Assembly: GCA_964498255.1 (NCBI GenBank)
Contig: CAZCGW010000009.1
Span: 5,981 to 69,980, forward strand
Direction: 5' to 3'
Origin: Fluviibacter sp964498255
GTDB taxonomy: Bacteria; Pseudomonadota; Gammaproteobacteria; Burkholderiales; Rhodocyclaceae
Length of the DNA: 64,000 nt
A model generated the notes under the pieces. That model was not told the origin of the DNA. It did not search any database and saw only the letters and a program-made list of their open reading frames with translations. The translations under genes were made by a program, and so were the position numbers. Positions 6,166 through 15,133 of the stretch are shown one piece after another. The stretch's first letter is position 1, and every line of letters starts with the position of its first letter.

Positions 6166-8904
6166 TTAGTGGGCATCGTCCCAATTCGGGCCGATACCCA
6201 CATCCACAACTAGGGGCACTTTCAGTTTGGCCACGTTCGTCATCAGCGGGCCGAGTGCCTCGCTAAATCGGGCGCGCTCATGATCGGGTACTTCTAGCAC
6301 CAGTTCATCGTGCACCTGCATGATGAGTAGCGTTTCAAGCTTTTCCTGAGTGATCCAGTTTTGCACAGCGATCATGGCCAGTTTGATCAGGTCGGCTGCG
6401 GTACCTTGCATGGGGGCGTTAATGGCGGCGCGTTCGGCGCCCTGGCGACGGCCTTGCTGACCCGCTTTGAGATCGGGGAGCCACAAGCGACGGCCGAAGA
6501 CCGTTTCTACATAGCCGTTCTGGTGGGCGGACTGTCGGGTTTCTTCCATGTAGCGCGCGACGCCAGGGTAACGATCAAAGTAGCGATCGATGTAGGTTTG
6601 CGCGGCACCTCGTTCTATGCCGAGTTGTTTGGCGAGGCCAAAGGCACTCATGCCGTAGATCAGGCCAAAGTTAATGGCTTTAGCGGCACGGCGTTGGTTG
6701 TCATCTACTTCGAGTGGCATGACGCCAAACACTTCGGCGGCCGTGGCGCGGTGAATGTCTTCGCCTTGAGCAAAGGCACTGAGCAGACCGTTGTCAGCAG
6801 ACAGGTGCGCCATGATGCGCAGTTCAATCTGAGAGTAGTCGGCAGAGAAAATGCTGTGGCCGGGGCGCGCAATAAAGGCGGCGCGAATACGGCGGCCTTC
6901 TGGTGTGCGTACGGGAATGTTTTGCAGGTTCGGGTCTGAGCTGGCCAGGCGACCTGTAACGGCGGTGGTTTGCGAGTAATGGGTGTGGACGCGTCCGGTG
7001 GCCGGGTTAATCCGCTGCGGCAACTTATCGCAATAAGTATTCTTCAGCTTGGCGATGCCACGATATTCCAGGAGTGCGCGCGGTAGCGGAAAATCCAGCG
7101 CCAGTTCGGACAGCACTTCTTCATCTGTCGATGGCGTGCCAGAAGCGGTTTTCTTTTTGACGGGCAAGCCTTGCTGGGTAAAAAGAATTTCAGCCAGCTG
7201 TTTGGGTGAGTTCAGGTTGAAGCTTTGTCCGGCCAGGGCATGTGCTTCCCCTTCAAGGGCCAACATGCGTTCACCCAGGGCGTGGCTCTGGTCTGCGAGT
7301 TGCTGATTGTTGATCAGTACGCCGTTTTGCTCCATGGTAAAGAGCACCTGCGCGGTAGGCAGTTCCAGGTTGCGGTAGGTGGCCTCCAACCCCGGCTCAC
7401 TGGCTAAGCGGGGCAACAGTTTATCGGCAATGCGCAGCGTGATGTCGGCATCTTCGGCGGCGTAGGCGGCGGCTTCGGTAACGGCAACCTGATTAAAACC
7501 GATTTGATTGGCACCTTTGCCGCAGATGGCTTCATACGGAATGGTGGGCATGCCTAAGTGGCGACGGGCCAGCGTACCGAGTTCTAGTGCGCCTGGGCTG
7601 ACCTGACCCGCTTCAAGCACGTAGGCGGCTAGCAGGGTGTCATCAACAATGCCTGCGAGTTGAATGCCGTGGTTGGCAAAGACGTGTTGGTCGTATTTGG
7701 CGTGCTGCAGAATTTTCTGGGGCGTGGTGCTTTCAAGCCAGGGCTTAAGCAGTGTCAGCGTTTCTTGGAGCGGCAATTGGCTCGGTGTATCCGGGCCGTC
7801 GTGCGCGAGCGGTAGATAGGCAGCCTCACCCGGTGCAACGGCAAAAGAAATACCGACCAGGCGGGCTTGTTGTTCATCCAGGCTGGTAGTTTCGGTATCT
7901 AGGGCAACACGGGGCGCTTGCGTGATTTTGTCTAACCAGCGCTGCAGTGTTGCCGCATCAAGGATGGTTTCGTAATGCGCCCGATGGGCACCATCGTCGG
8001 GCAAAAGCGTTGGGGCGGCTTCGGCCTCTGGCTTTGCAGCAGACTTGGTGGCGGCACCGGGTTCATCGATGGCTTTGAGCCAAGTCTTGAAACCATTGTG
8101 GCGGAAAACTTCGCGCAGGATGCTGGCATCTTCGGGTGTGGCGTGCAGATCCGTAATGGCCATAGGCAGCGCCACATCGGTTTTAACGGTGGTGAGCATA
8201 CGGCCCAGCGGTAAAAACTCGAGGTGACCACGCAGGTTTTCGCCGACAACGCCTTTGATGTCGGCCGCATGGGCGATCACGCCATCCAGATCGCCATAAG
8301 TCTGTATCCATTTGGCTGCCGTCTTTGGCCCGACTTTCGGTACGCCCGGAATGTTGTCGGCCGTATCACCCACGAGCGCCAGGTAATCCGTAATGCGTTC
8401 CGGCGCGACACCAAACTTGGCTTCGACGCCGGCTACATCCAGTCGTTCGTTGCTCATGGTGTTGACCAGCGTCACTTGCGGCGTCACCAGTTGTGCCAAA
8501 TCCTTATCGCCTGTGGATACGATGACGGAGAAGCCTGCCGCTGCCGCTTGTTGTGCCAGTGTGCCAATCACATCGTCAGCTTCGACACCGCTTTCCATGA
8601 GCAATGGCCAACCGAGCGCGCGCACCACAGCATGAATGGGCTCGATTTGTTTAGCCAGGTCTTCAGGCATGGGCGGGCGATGTGACTTGTACTCGCTATA
8701 AAGAGTGTCGCGGAATGTGGGGCCGCTGGCATCAAAAATACAGGCGCGGTATTCTGCGTCGATATCACTCGTTAGGCGACGCAGCATCGAAATCATGCCG
8801 TACAGTGCACCAGTAGGATCGCCCGATTGATTGCGCAGGTCAGGTAGTGCATGAAATGCGCGGTACAGGTACGATGAACCGTCGACAAGCAATAAAGTAG
8901 GCAT
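6166..8904 (-). CDS. polA: DNA polymerase I
   Basis: The full-length enzyme (912 residues) is used in Okazaki fragment maturation and repair. Three domains are visible. The 5'-3' nuclease (residues 1-300) has LLVDGSSYLYRAFHAL, DKDLAQLV and GDTADNIPGVP. The 3'-5' exonuclease (about 325-500) has VALDTETTSLDE. The polymerase domain (about 540-912) has DYSQIELRIMAHLS, INFGLIYGMSAFGLA and QVHDELVLEVP. All catalytic motifs look intact. It is divergent from the LOG gene, with only 22 bases between the starts. Confidence 0.98.
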   Translation of the reverse strand: MPTLLLVDGSSYLYRAFHALPDLRNQSGDPTGALYGMISMLRRLTSDIDAEYRACIFDASGPTFRDTLYSEYKSHRPPMPEDLAKQIEPIHAVVRALGWPLLMESGVEADDVIGTLAQQAAAAGFSVIVSTGDKDLAQLVTPQVTLVNTMSNERLDVAGVEAKFGVAPERITDYLALVGDTADNIPGVPKVGPKTAAKWIQTYGDLDGVIAHAADIKGVVGENLRGHLEFLPLGRMLTTVKTDVALPMAITDLHATPEDASILREVFRHNGFKTWLKAIDEPGAATKSAAKPEAEAAPTLLPDDGAHRAHYETILDAATLQRWLDKITQAPRVALDTETTSLDEQQARLVGISFAVAPGEAAYLPLAHDGPDTPSQLPLQETLTLLKPWLESTTPQKILQHAKYDQHVFANHGIQLAGIVDDTLLAAYVLEAGQVSPGALELGTLARRHLGMPTIPYEAICGKGANQIGFNQVAVTEAAAYAAEDADITLRIADKLLPRLASEPGLEATYRNLELPTAQVLFTMEQNGVLINNQQLADQSHALGERMLALEGEAHALAGQSFNLNSPKQLAEILFTQQGLPVKKKTASGTPSTDEEVLSELALDFPLPRALLEYRGIAKLKNTYCDKLPQRINPATGRVHTHYSQTTAVTGRLASSDPNLQNIPVRTPEGRRIRAAFIARPGHSIFSADYSQIELRIMAHLSADNGLLSAFAQGEDIHRATAAEVFGVMPLEVDDNQRRAAKAINFGLIYGMSAFGLAKQLGIERGAAQTYIDRYFDRYPGVARYMEETRQSAHQNGYVETVFGRRLWLPDLKAGQQGRRQGAERAAINAPMQGTAADLIKLAMIAVQNWITQEKLETLLIMQVHDELVLEVPDHERARFSEALGPLMTNVAKLKVPLVVDVGIGPNWDDAH

Positions 8905-8926
8905 AGAGAACCGAGGGGCAGACAGC

Positions 8927-9667
8927 GTGGAAAATCATACAAAACGATTCAGATTCCAGACATCGGAATCATCCGATGGCCATGATGCCGAAACGCTAGC
9001 CGAGCGTGAAGCCTGGCGACTGTTCGGAATTATGTCAGAGTTCGTGGAGGCCACGGATCGTCTGGCAGAGGTGCGCCCGGCTGTTTCGATATTCGGGAGC
9101 GCCCGGGTGTTGCCCGAAAGCCCCTATTACATCCTGACGGAAACGATTGCCCACAAGCTTTCCGATGCTGGCCTGGGCGTTATTTCCGGGGGCGGTCCCG
9201 GTGTTATGGAAGCGGCCAATAAAGGCGCTTTTGGCGGTAATGGCCCATCGATTGGCCTCAACATACAGTTACCTCATGAGCAGCATAGCAATCCGTATCA
9301 GGATGTATCGCTGGGGTTTAGACATTTTTTTGCCCGTAAATACATGTTTGTCCGGTTCGCAGTGGCTTATGTGGTGATGCCGGGTGGGTTTGGCACCCTG
9401 GATGAGCTTATGGAGGCGTTAACGCTGATTCAGACGCGTAAAAGCCGGCAGTTCCCGGTAATTCTGGTGGGTTCGGCATTCTGGGGCGGTCTTATCGATT
9501 GGCTGAAAGACCGGCTGGTTGGCGAGAAAATGATCAGTCCCGAGGATATGAATCTGATTCAGATTATTGATGATCCGGATCAGGTAGTTGAAGCAATCTT
9601 CAGTCATTATGAAACTCGGGGCTTTGCACCATTGCCCGGGGAGCGCGAGCTTTTGCTCAACCTGTAA
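8927..9667 (+). CDS. LOG family (TIGR00730) nucleotide 5'-monophosphate phosphoribohydrolase-like protein
   Basis: This 246-residue Rossmann-fold protein has the two LOG signature motifs: SGGGPGVMEAANKGA (near residue 88) and PGGFGTLDELMEALT (near residue 149). Family members cleave the N-glycosidic bond of nucleoside monophosphates, including cytokinin nucleotides. The start is GTG with GAGGGG about ten bases upstream; no ATG occurs before the conserved core. The substrate in this organism cannot be told from sequence. Confidence 0.85.
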   Translation: MENHTKRFRFQTSESSDGHDAETLAEREAWRLFGIMSEFVEATDRLAEVRPAVSIFGSARVLPESPYYILTETIAHKLSDAGLGVISGGGPGVMEAANKGAFGGNGPSIGLNIQLPHEQHSNPYQDVSLGFRHFFARKYMFVRFAVAYVVMPGGFGTLDELMEALTLIQTRKSRQFPVILVGSAFWGGLIDWLKDRLVGEKMISPEDMNLIQIIDDPDQVVEAIFSHYETRGFAPLPGERELLLNL

Positions 9668-9701
9668 TAAAATCTGCTTATTACTCCGTCTGGAATCCGG
9701 C

Positions 9702-10082
9702 ATGTCTCTTATTTTTAAACGCGCGCAAGCTACTCTGCTGGTGCGTGCCTGTCTGGTAGCGCTCGGCATGGGTCTCGCGTCCATGGTGTTTGCGCAGGCC
9801 TCTACTTTGCCACCGCAAGTGGTGACAAACGATCCAGCCTTGCTTAGCCCGCAGGCTGAGGCCGAGGAAGATGCCAGCGTGACGATTTCGCCGGATGATC
9901 GCAGTACGAGTGTGCGAACTTATGGACGCGGTGGTCAGCCGTCGCGCGAAGTGGTAGACCCACCGATTCTGCCATCTTACTCAGAGTCGCCACCTGCGGA
10001 ACCACAGTCCGTGATTCCGGATTCCGATCCGGTACGTGGCGATATGGTGCAGCCGCCCATGTGGACTATCTGGAGCTGGTAA
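9702..10082 (+). CDS. exported DUF2782-like protein
   Basis: The 126-residue protein has a signal peptide ending near VFAQA. After an acidic linker comes a short conserved-looking block (VTISPDDRSTSVRTYG, then DPPILPSY) that resembles DUF2782, a family often found beside polA in betaproteobacteria. I took the ATG at 9702, just before the signal sequence; the longer frame overlaps the LOG gene. Its stop overlaps the next start (TAATG). The match is loose and the function unknown. Confidence 0.65.
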   Translation: MSLIFKRAQATLLVRACLVALGMGLASMVFAQASTLPPQVVTNDPALLSPQAEAEEDASVTISPDDRSTSVRTYGRGGQPSREVVDPPILPSYSESPPAEPQSVIPDSDPVRGDMVQPPMWTIWSW

Positions 10083-10909
10083 TGCCGGATCGACATATGC
10101 GCCATCATCGTCAGGGTCCTTGGCAGGACGCTCATCCCGCAGATCACTTGCCGCAGATTCACCACGTAGGCGTTGGTCATGGTGTGCAATGGATCAGTGA
10201 AGGTTGGGCCTTGTTTATGCGTCGCCCGGGGCTCTGGTTGATCACGGCTTTTCTGCAGACACTTTTAATTATGCTAGTGCTGCTGGTGCCATTGTTGGGT
10301 CAGGTTGGCGCGCATTTGCTGATGCCGGTGTTGTCTGCGGGTTTGATGGTGGTTGCGCATCGCGTGCAATACAACGAACCGGTCAGCGTTGCGGATGCCT
10401 TTACCGGGTTTAGAGAGCATGCGCCTGCAGTGGTTAATGTGGGTGTCTGGTACATGCTGGGTTGGATGCTCATCGTGGCGCTGGGTCTGTTGCTGGGCGG
10501 CGGTGCTGCACTGTCAGGTATGGCTGTGGGCATGGAAACCCAGTATGAGTGGCTGGGTGTAGTGATTAGCGTGTTCGGCATTATTCTGGCCGTAACCATT
10601 AGTCTCCTGCTGGTGTTGCCATTGGTCATGTCGGTTTGGTTGGCGCCACCTTTGGCGGTATTCCATGACATTTCGGCGATGGCGGCCATGAAGCATTCTT
10701 TCGTCGCTAGCTGGCGCAGCTTGCCGGCCTTTGTTGTCGCCTTCTTTCTGGTGGCTCTGATGCTGTTCTTGACGGCACTGACGATGGGTCTGGCCTTGCT
10801 GGTGGTTGTGCCTGTGATGGCCGGTGCCACGTATGCGGCCTATCAGGATCTGTTTGAGTCGTTGCCAGCGGCAGCTCAGGCCAGCAGCGCTGAATCAACG
10901 GATGTCTGA
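10082..10909 (+). CDS. BPSS1780-family membrane protein (first copy)
   Basis: The 275-residue integral membrane protein opens with a His-rich cytoplasmic segment and a GVQWISEGWALFMRRPGLWL block typical of BPSS1780 proteins. Six or so hydrophobic helices follow. The ATG at 10082 overlaps the previous stop by one base. Its product resembles the next protein, so the pair probably arose by duplication and may form one complex (inference). The function is unknown. Confidence 0.75.
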   Translation: MPDRHMRHHRQGPWQDAHPADHLPQIHHVGVGHGVQWISEGWALFMRRPGLWLITAFLQTLLIMLVLLVPLLGQVGAHLLMPVLSAGLMVVAHRVQYNEPVSVADAFTGFREHAPAVVNVGVWYMLGWMLIVALGLLLGGGAALSGMAVGMETQYEWLGVVISVFGIILAVTISLLLVLPLVMSVWLAPPLAVFHDISAMAAMKHSFVASWRSLPAFVVAFFLVALMLFLTALTMGLALLVVVPVMAGATYAAYQDLFESLPAAAQASSAESTDV

Positions 10910-11708
10910 CACGATCAAACGCATCGGGCTGGCAACGGGCTGGCAGTGGTTTCGTGACGGCTTTGCCCGTTACCGGCGCAACCCAGTACTGATGCTCTTC
11001 TGGGTTATGTCTTATTGGACGATGCTGGGTCTGGTGGGGCTGGTGCCCGTGGTTGGCGACCTGCTGGTCGCGGCATTGGCACCGGTGTTGCTGGTTGGTG
11101 TGCTGGCGGGATGTCGTGCGCTGGACACAGAAACGATGCCCAGCTTTACGCTATTGTTTTCCGGTTTTCGTAACCGCTTACAGCCGTTAATGGGGTTGGG
11201 TGTGTTGCACTTTCTGCTAACGCTGGGCGTACTCGGTCTGACGGCAGCTTTTGATGGCGGTGTACTTTTGCAGTTTATGGCCCGGTCAACCTTAGGCGCG
11301 GGTGCCGATGCAGCGACACTGAATCCGGATAATCTGTCTCTCAGTGCTATGTTGGTGGCAATGGCCGTTTATGTGCCGGTGATGCTGGCCTTTGCCTATG
11401 CCCCCCTGCTGGTTGCCTGGCGTGGCTTTGGCGTGGGTAAGGCACTCTTTTTTAGTCTGGTGGGTTCCTGGCGTGCCTGGCAGGGATTGATGGGTCTGTT
11501 TTTTGCCATTCTGGTCTTTGGTGTTCTGGTTCCGGCCGTGGTGATGATGTTGCTGCTGGCGTTGGGTGTGGGTGATGCAGTCGTGACCTCATTAGTGGTT
11601 GTGCCGCTGATGGCCGTGTTGGCACCGACAGTAGTTTCAGCCTTCCTCAGCAGCTATCGTGATGTATTGCCAGATAACGAGGGCGCCGCCCCGGCGCAGT
11701 CGACCTGA
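10902..11708 (+). CDS. BPSS1780-family membrane protein (second copy)
   Basis: The 268-residue protein has the same opening pattern as its neighbour (GWQWFRDGFARYRRNPVLM) and about six membrane helices. The ATG at 10902 overlaps the end of the first copy by 8 bases. Its TGA stop forms a CTGA overlap with the proposed CTG start of nadD, so nadD translation is probably coupled to it. Confidence 0.75.
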   Translation: MSDTIKRIGLATGWQWFRDGFARYRRNPVLMLFWVMSYWTMLGLVGLVPVVGDLLVAALAPVLLVGVLAGCRALDTETMPSFTLLFSGFRNRLQPLMGLGVLHFLLTLGVLGLTAAFDGGVLLQFMARSTLGAGADAATLNPDNLSLSAMLVAMAVYVPVMLAFAYAPLLVAWRGFGVGKALFFSLVGSWRAWQGLMGLFFAILVFGVLVPAVVMMLLLALGVGDAVVTSLVVVPLMAVLAPTVVSAFLSSYRDVLPDNEGAAPAQST

Positions 11709-12358
11709 ATCTGATCGGCATTCTTGGCGGTACGTTTGACCCGGTGCATATCGGGCACCTGCAGTTGGCAGAAGAGGCCATTGCTGCATTTAATCTGGAT
11801 GAGTTGCGTTGTATTCCAGCCGGGCAGCCACCGCATCGTCAGCCACCTCAGGCGGATGCAAAACACCGCCTTGCTATGGCGCAACTAGGTTTTGCGGATC
11901 AGGCTCGGTGCACCATTGATAATGCCGAGATCCTACAAACAGGTCCTTCGTGGACGATTCGCACTCTGGAACGATTGCGTCAGACCGATCCGACTGCGAG
12001 TCTGTTGCTTATTATGGGTGCCGATGCATTGTTGGGGTTGCCCACCTGGCACCGGTGGCAGGAGCTGCTGGACTACGCGCATATTGCGGTAGCGAATCGA
12101 CCCGAGTCAGCGCTGGTAGCTGACGAACTGCCAGAGGCCTTAAGCGCATTTTGGAAAGCACATTACACAACGGATCTTGAGCAGTTGCGGCAACAACCCG
12201 CAGGATGTCTGGTTTCGTTTACCATAGCGCCCTGTACGGTGTCGGCCACACAAGTGCGTCGTGCCGTTGGACAGGGACAGTCAATTTCTGGCTTGGTGCC
12301 GCAAGCGGTTGAAAATTATATCGATCAGCACCATCTCTATCAGCAGACCGCGCATTGA
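11705..12358 (+). CDS. nadD: nicotinate-nucleotide adenylyltransferase, apparent CTG start
   Basis: NadD adenylates nicotinate mononucleotide in NAD synthesis. The nucleotide-binding motif GGTFDPVHIGHL and the SATQVR motif (SxTxxR) are both present, and from 11705 the protein is 217 residues, the usual length. The frame is closed by TAA at 11675 and holds no ATG, GTG or TTG before GTG 11744, which would lose GGTFDP. CTG at 11705 is the best start; it gives LNLIGILGGTFDP and overlaps the previous stop as CTGA. No good ribosome site lies directly upstream, which fits translational coupling. Confidence 0.9.
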   Translation: MNLIGILGGTFDPVHIGHLQLAEEAIAAFNLDELRCIPAGQPPHRQPPQADAKHRLAMAQLGFADQARCTIDNAEILQTGPSWTIRTLERLRQTDPTASLLLIMGADALLGLPTWHRWQELLDYAHIAVANRPESALVADELPEALSAFWKAHYTTDLEQLRQQPAGCLVSFTIAPCTVSATQVRRAVGQGQSISGLVPQAVENYIDQHHLYQQTAH

Positions 12359-12384
12359 CGGTCATTACAGCATCAAGGAACAGC

Positions 12385-12930
12385 ATGCCTAAAGAACTCT
12401 CGATCAAAAAGCTTGAAACCATTGCCGTCGATGCGCTGGAAGATATCAAGGGTCGTGACATCATCATCGTGAATACCACCAAGGTATCCCAGATGTTCGA
12501 ACGTATTGTGCTGGCCAGCGGTGAGTCGAACCGTCAGGTGCGTGCATTGGCACGCAGCGTGGCCGATAAGGTTCGTGAAGCAGGCGGCGAAGTGCTCTCG
12601 ACAGAGGGTGAAGAGACCGGTGAGTGGGTGCTGGTGGATCTGGGCCCGGTTGTGGTTCACATCATGCAGCCAACGGTACGCGCGCACTTTGATCTGGAAG
12701 GTTTATGGGGCGCTGGCAAGCCTGCCGGACATGCTGCCGAGAAAGCAGCGAAGAAAGCCACTGCTAAAAAAGCCGTGAGCAAAGCGCTCAAAGTTGATAG
12801 CACAGAAAAAGCACCGGCGAAGCCACGTGCGCGCAAACCTGCCGCCACAAAAACTGCGGACACTAAAACAACCGCCAAGAAGGCTCCCGCTAAGAAAGCA
12901 GCGCCGCGCGCTAAAAAAGCTTCGGCTTAA
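12385..12930 (+). CDS. rsfS: ribosomal silencing factor RsfS with long Lys/Ala-rich tail
   Basis: Residues 1-108 are the RsfS domain (DIKGRDIIIVNTTKVSQMFE, WVLVDLGPVVVHIM), which binds ribosomal protein uL14 and blocks subunit joining in starvation. The protein is 181 residues against about 105-120 for the usual family. Residues 115-181 form a histone-H1-like tail rich in AKKA, PAKK and KPRARK. AAGGAA precedes the ATG at 12385. The stop overlaps the rlmH start (TAATG). Confidence 0.9.
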   Translation: MPKELSIKKLETIAVDALEDIKGRDIIIVNTTKVSQMFERIVLASGESNRQVRALARSVADKVREAGGEVLSTEGEETGEWVLVDLGPVVVHIMQPTVRAHFDLEGLWGAGKPAGHAAEKAAKKATAKKAVSKALKVDSTEKAPAKPRARKPAATKTADTKTTAKKAPAKKAAPRAKKASA

Positions 12931-13400
12931 TGAAGTTACATCTGATCAGTGTCGGCCAGCGTCTGCCCGATTGGGCAGAGGCCGCCTGTTCAGATTACCT
13001 GAAGCGCTTTCCCCGTTCGCAGCCCATTGTGCTGCATGAAATTAAAGCGGAACCCCGTACGGGTAATCGTACGGCCCAGCAGATCATGGATCTGGAAGCA
13101 GTGCGTATCGAGGCGGCTATTCCTGCGGGCGCCCGTCGCGTTATGCTGGACGAGCGGGGCACGGATCTCACAACCATAGCGCTCTCTAAAAGGCTGGAAT
13201 ACTGGCAAGGGGAGGCGCAGGATGTGGCGTTAATTATTGGCGGGGCTGATGGTATATCGCCCGCCTTGAAATCAACGGCACATGAAATGATCCGGTTGTC
13301 TTCGCTGACGTTGCCGCATGCCATGGCGCGTGTCTTGTTAGCAGAGCAGTTGTACCGTGCGATTACGGTGCTGGCTGGGCATCCGTACCATCGTGAATAA
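12930..13400 (+). CDS. rlmH: 23S rRNA pseudouridine-1915 N3-methyltransferase
   Basis: The 156-residue SPOUT methyltransferase has the conserved LDERGTDLTT segment, the SAM-binding knot LIIGGADGIS and the C-terminal LLAEQLYRAITVLAGHPYHR. It methylates the pseudouridine at 1915 in the 23S helix 69 loop. Length and order after rsfS are the usual ones. Confidence 0.96.
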   Translation: MKLHLISVGQRLPDWAEAACSDYLKRFPRSQPIVLHEIKAEPRTGNRTAQQIMDLEAVRIEAAIPAGARRVMLDERGTDLTTIALSKRLEYWQGEAQDVALIIGGADGISPALKSTAHEMIRLSSLTLPHAMARVLLAEQLYRAITVLAGHPYHRE

Positions 13401-13404
13401 GGCT

Positions 13405-14010
13405 ATGCAGACCATCTGGTTAGCCTCTAAAAGTCCACGTCGCGCCGAGCTGTTGACGGGTATGGGCGTGCCATTCGAAGTGCTGCAGTTTACCGATGAT
13501 GCAGGCACGCAATACGAAGTTGATGAATCGGTATTTCCCGGTGAATCCCCTCGAGACTATGTGCGACGTGTGGCGTTTGATAAAGCCTTGCACGCAGTTT
13601 CCTATCTGCGGGATCGTGGACTGCCTGAACGCCCCCTGTTGTCTGCTGATACAACCGTTGCGCTAGGTGAACGTATCTTAGGCAAACCCGCGGATGCCAA
13701 TGAAGCGCGTGACATGTTGAATGCACTCTCTGGTCAAGCGCATGAGGTATTAACCTCGGTGGTGTTGGCGCATGGGCATGATATCCGCCAGATGCTATCA
13801 GTGAGCCAGGTGCGCTTTATGGCGTTGGATGAGGCAACGATTGAGCGCTACATTGCAAGCGGTGAGCCTTTTGATAAAGCCGGTGCCTATGGCATACAGG
13901 GGCACGCAGGTATTTTTGTGGCAGAGATGCAGGGCAGCTTTACCGGCATCATGGGGTTGCCCGTGCATGAAACGGCCTGTTTGCTGGAGTCTTGCGGTTA
14001 CGCTTTCTGA
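13405..14010 (+). CDS. maf: Maf-family nucleotide pyrophosphatase (YhdE type)
   Basis: The protein opens with the Maf signature LASKSPRRAELL and has LLSADTTVALGERILGKP and the C-terminal GIMGLPVHET. These enzymes hydrolyse dTTP, UTP or modified nucleotides. I chose the ATG at 13405 just before the signature; GTG at 13393 is also possible. The gene converges with the glycosyltransferase gene, with only 4 bases between. Confidence 0.92.
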   Translation: MQTIWLASKSPRRAELLTGMGVPFEVLQFTDDAGTQYEVDESVFPGESPRDYVRRVAFDKALHAVSYLRDRGLPERPLLSADTTVALGERILGKPADANEARDMLNALSGQAHEVLTSVVLAHGHDIRQMLSVSQVRFMALDEATIERYIASGEPFDKAGAYGIQGHAGIFVAEMQGSFTGIMGLPVHETACLLESCGYAF

Positions 14011-14014
14011 AGCG

Positions 14015-15130
14015 TTAACGATCTAGCCAGCGCAGAATTTCTTGCGCAGCCACGGTGGCACCATCTTGCTGGATAGGCGTTTTAGCCGGTTGAGCCAGCA
14101 GGGATGTAAATGATTCGTTAAAGAGACCTTGTTGCAACGCTTCTGGTGCAAGTTTGGCGCAGCGTGCGTTCTCTTGTAGCCATGCCACCAGAACCCGTTG
14201 CTCTGGCCAATCATCTCGTTCGACGTATAGCACTGGCGTGCCGGCGAGTGCCGACTCGACAAAGGTGCCGTAACCAGGTTTGCAGATTACGGCATCGCAC
14301 CAGCCCAACAGGTCGGTAAAGACGAGGCCGGTGGTTTTGCATAGGCTATCGGCGTTGATGATCCCTTGGGCCGGATAACCTTCGGCCGGCAAACCGGGCT
14401 GGTTGGCAACGAGGAGGGTGAATGCCGATTGTGTTGGCCACTGCGCGTAAGAGAGCTGCGTTTCGATGCCGCCCATGCCGATGAGGATGCGTGGCCTAGC
14501 CAACAGGGGTCGATCAATAATGGCCGCTAATAGGGCTTCGAGCGTATTTCTGGTGTGGGTGCTGCGGGCACCCACGGGTGGCAGAAGGTGTTCTGTGATC
14601 CCCCGCATCGGCATACCCGGTGTCAGTCGCAGTGCGGCTGTGGCCTTGTCGTAGGTGTCTGTGATTCGGTTTAGCACAGCGGCGGAGTCTGGAACCGCTT
14701 CAAAGTAGAAGCGCGCGGTATCTGCCCAATTAAGCGAACTCATGGCGATGCCGGGGATGCCCAGCGTTTGTGCGGCCGCTAAAGGCATGTCGCCCACATC
14801 ACTGAGAATAAGATTTGGTGCGGTAGCTTGTACGATTTTGCACGCAGCTGCCAGGTGCGCTGACCAATTGGCGTCTCGGTCGGCGTATGCTGTCCAGCTG
14901 GCTTCAACATCGACGCGCATGGCGTCGTGCATGATGAGGCTAAGATCACAGGGGTAGGCAATGTGCTCAAATGGCCCGGTGATGCGCGCCTGAAGTGTAT
15001 CGATAGGCAGCGCGCTCCAGATAATGAGCGACAGATCCGGCCGTAATGCACTTAATGCATTACAAACAGGCGCGGCTTGCCCCAGATGGCCTAGGCCATG
15101 GGCACTAATCGCCACCAGCAGGCGGGGCAT
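14015..15130 (-). CDS. GT-B type glycosyltransferase-like protein
   Basis: The 371-residue protein has a MurG-like GT-B layout. A glycine-rich N-terminal loop (ISAHGLGHLGQ) and a C-terminal nucleotide-sugar region (VICKPGYGTFVESALAGTPVLYVERDDWPEQ) are visible. No membrane segments are present. The donor and acceptor are unknown. It is 3 bases from the stop-to-start junction with trhP upstream, so the two are probably cotranscribed. Confidence 0.7.
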   Translation of the reverse strand: MPRLLVAISAHGLGHLGQAAPVCNALSALRPDLSLIIWSALPIDTLQARITGPFEHIAYPCDLSLIMHDAMRVDVEASWTAYADRDANWSAHLAAACKIVQATAPNLILSDVGDMPLAAAQTLGIPGIAMSSLNWADTARFYFEAVPDSAAVLNRITDTYDKATAALRLTPGMPMRGITEHLLPPVGARSTHTRNTLEALLAAIIDRPLLARPRILIGMGGIETQLSYAQWPTQSAFTLLVANQPGLPAEGYPAQGIINADSLCKTTGLVFTDLLGWCDAVICKPGYGTFVESALAGTPVLYVERDDWPEQRVLVAWLQENARCAKLAPEALQQGLFNESFTSLLAQPAKTPIQQDGATVAAQEILRWLDR

Positions 15131-15133
15131 GGC

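Noticed and set aside
6361..6939. 192-residue forward frame inside polA
   Set aside because: It is antisense to the polymerase domain, whose motifs are all intact, and has no family pattern.
8224..8685. 153-residue forward frame inside polA
   Set aside because: It is a shadow of the 5' nuclease domain on the other strand.
10300..10830. 176-residue reverse frame inside the first BPSS1780 gene
   Set aside because: It is the complement of membrane helices and has no ribosome site or family likeness.
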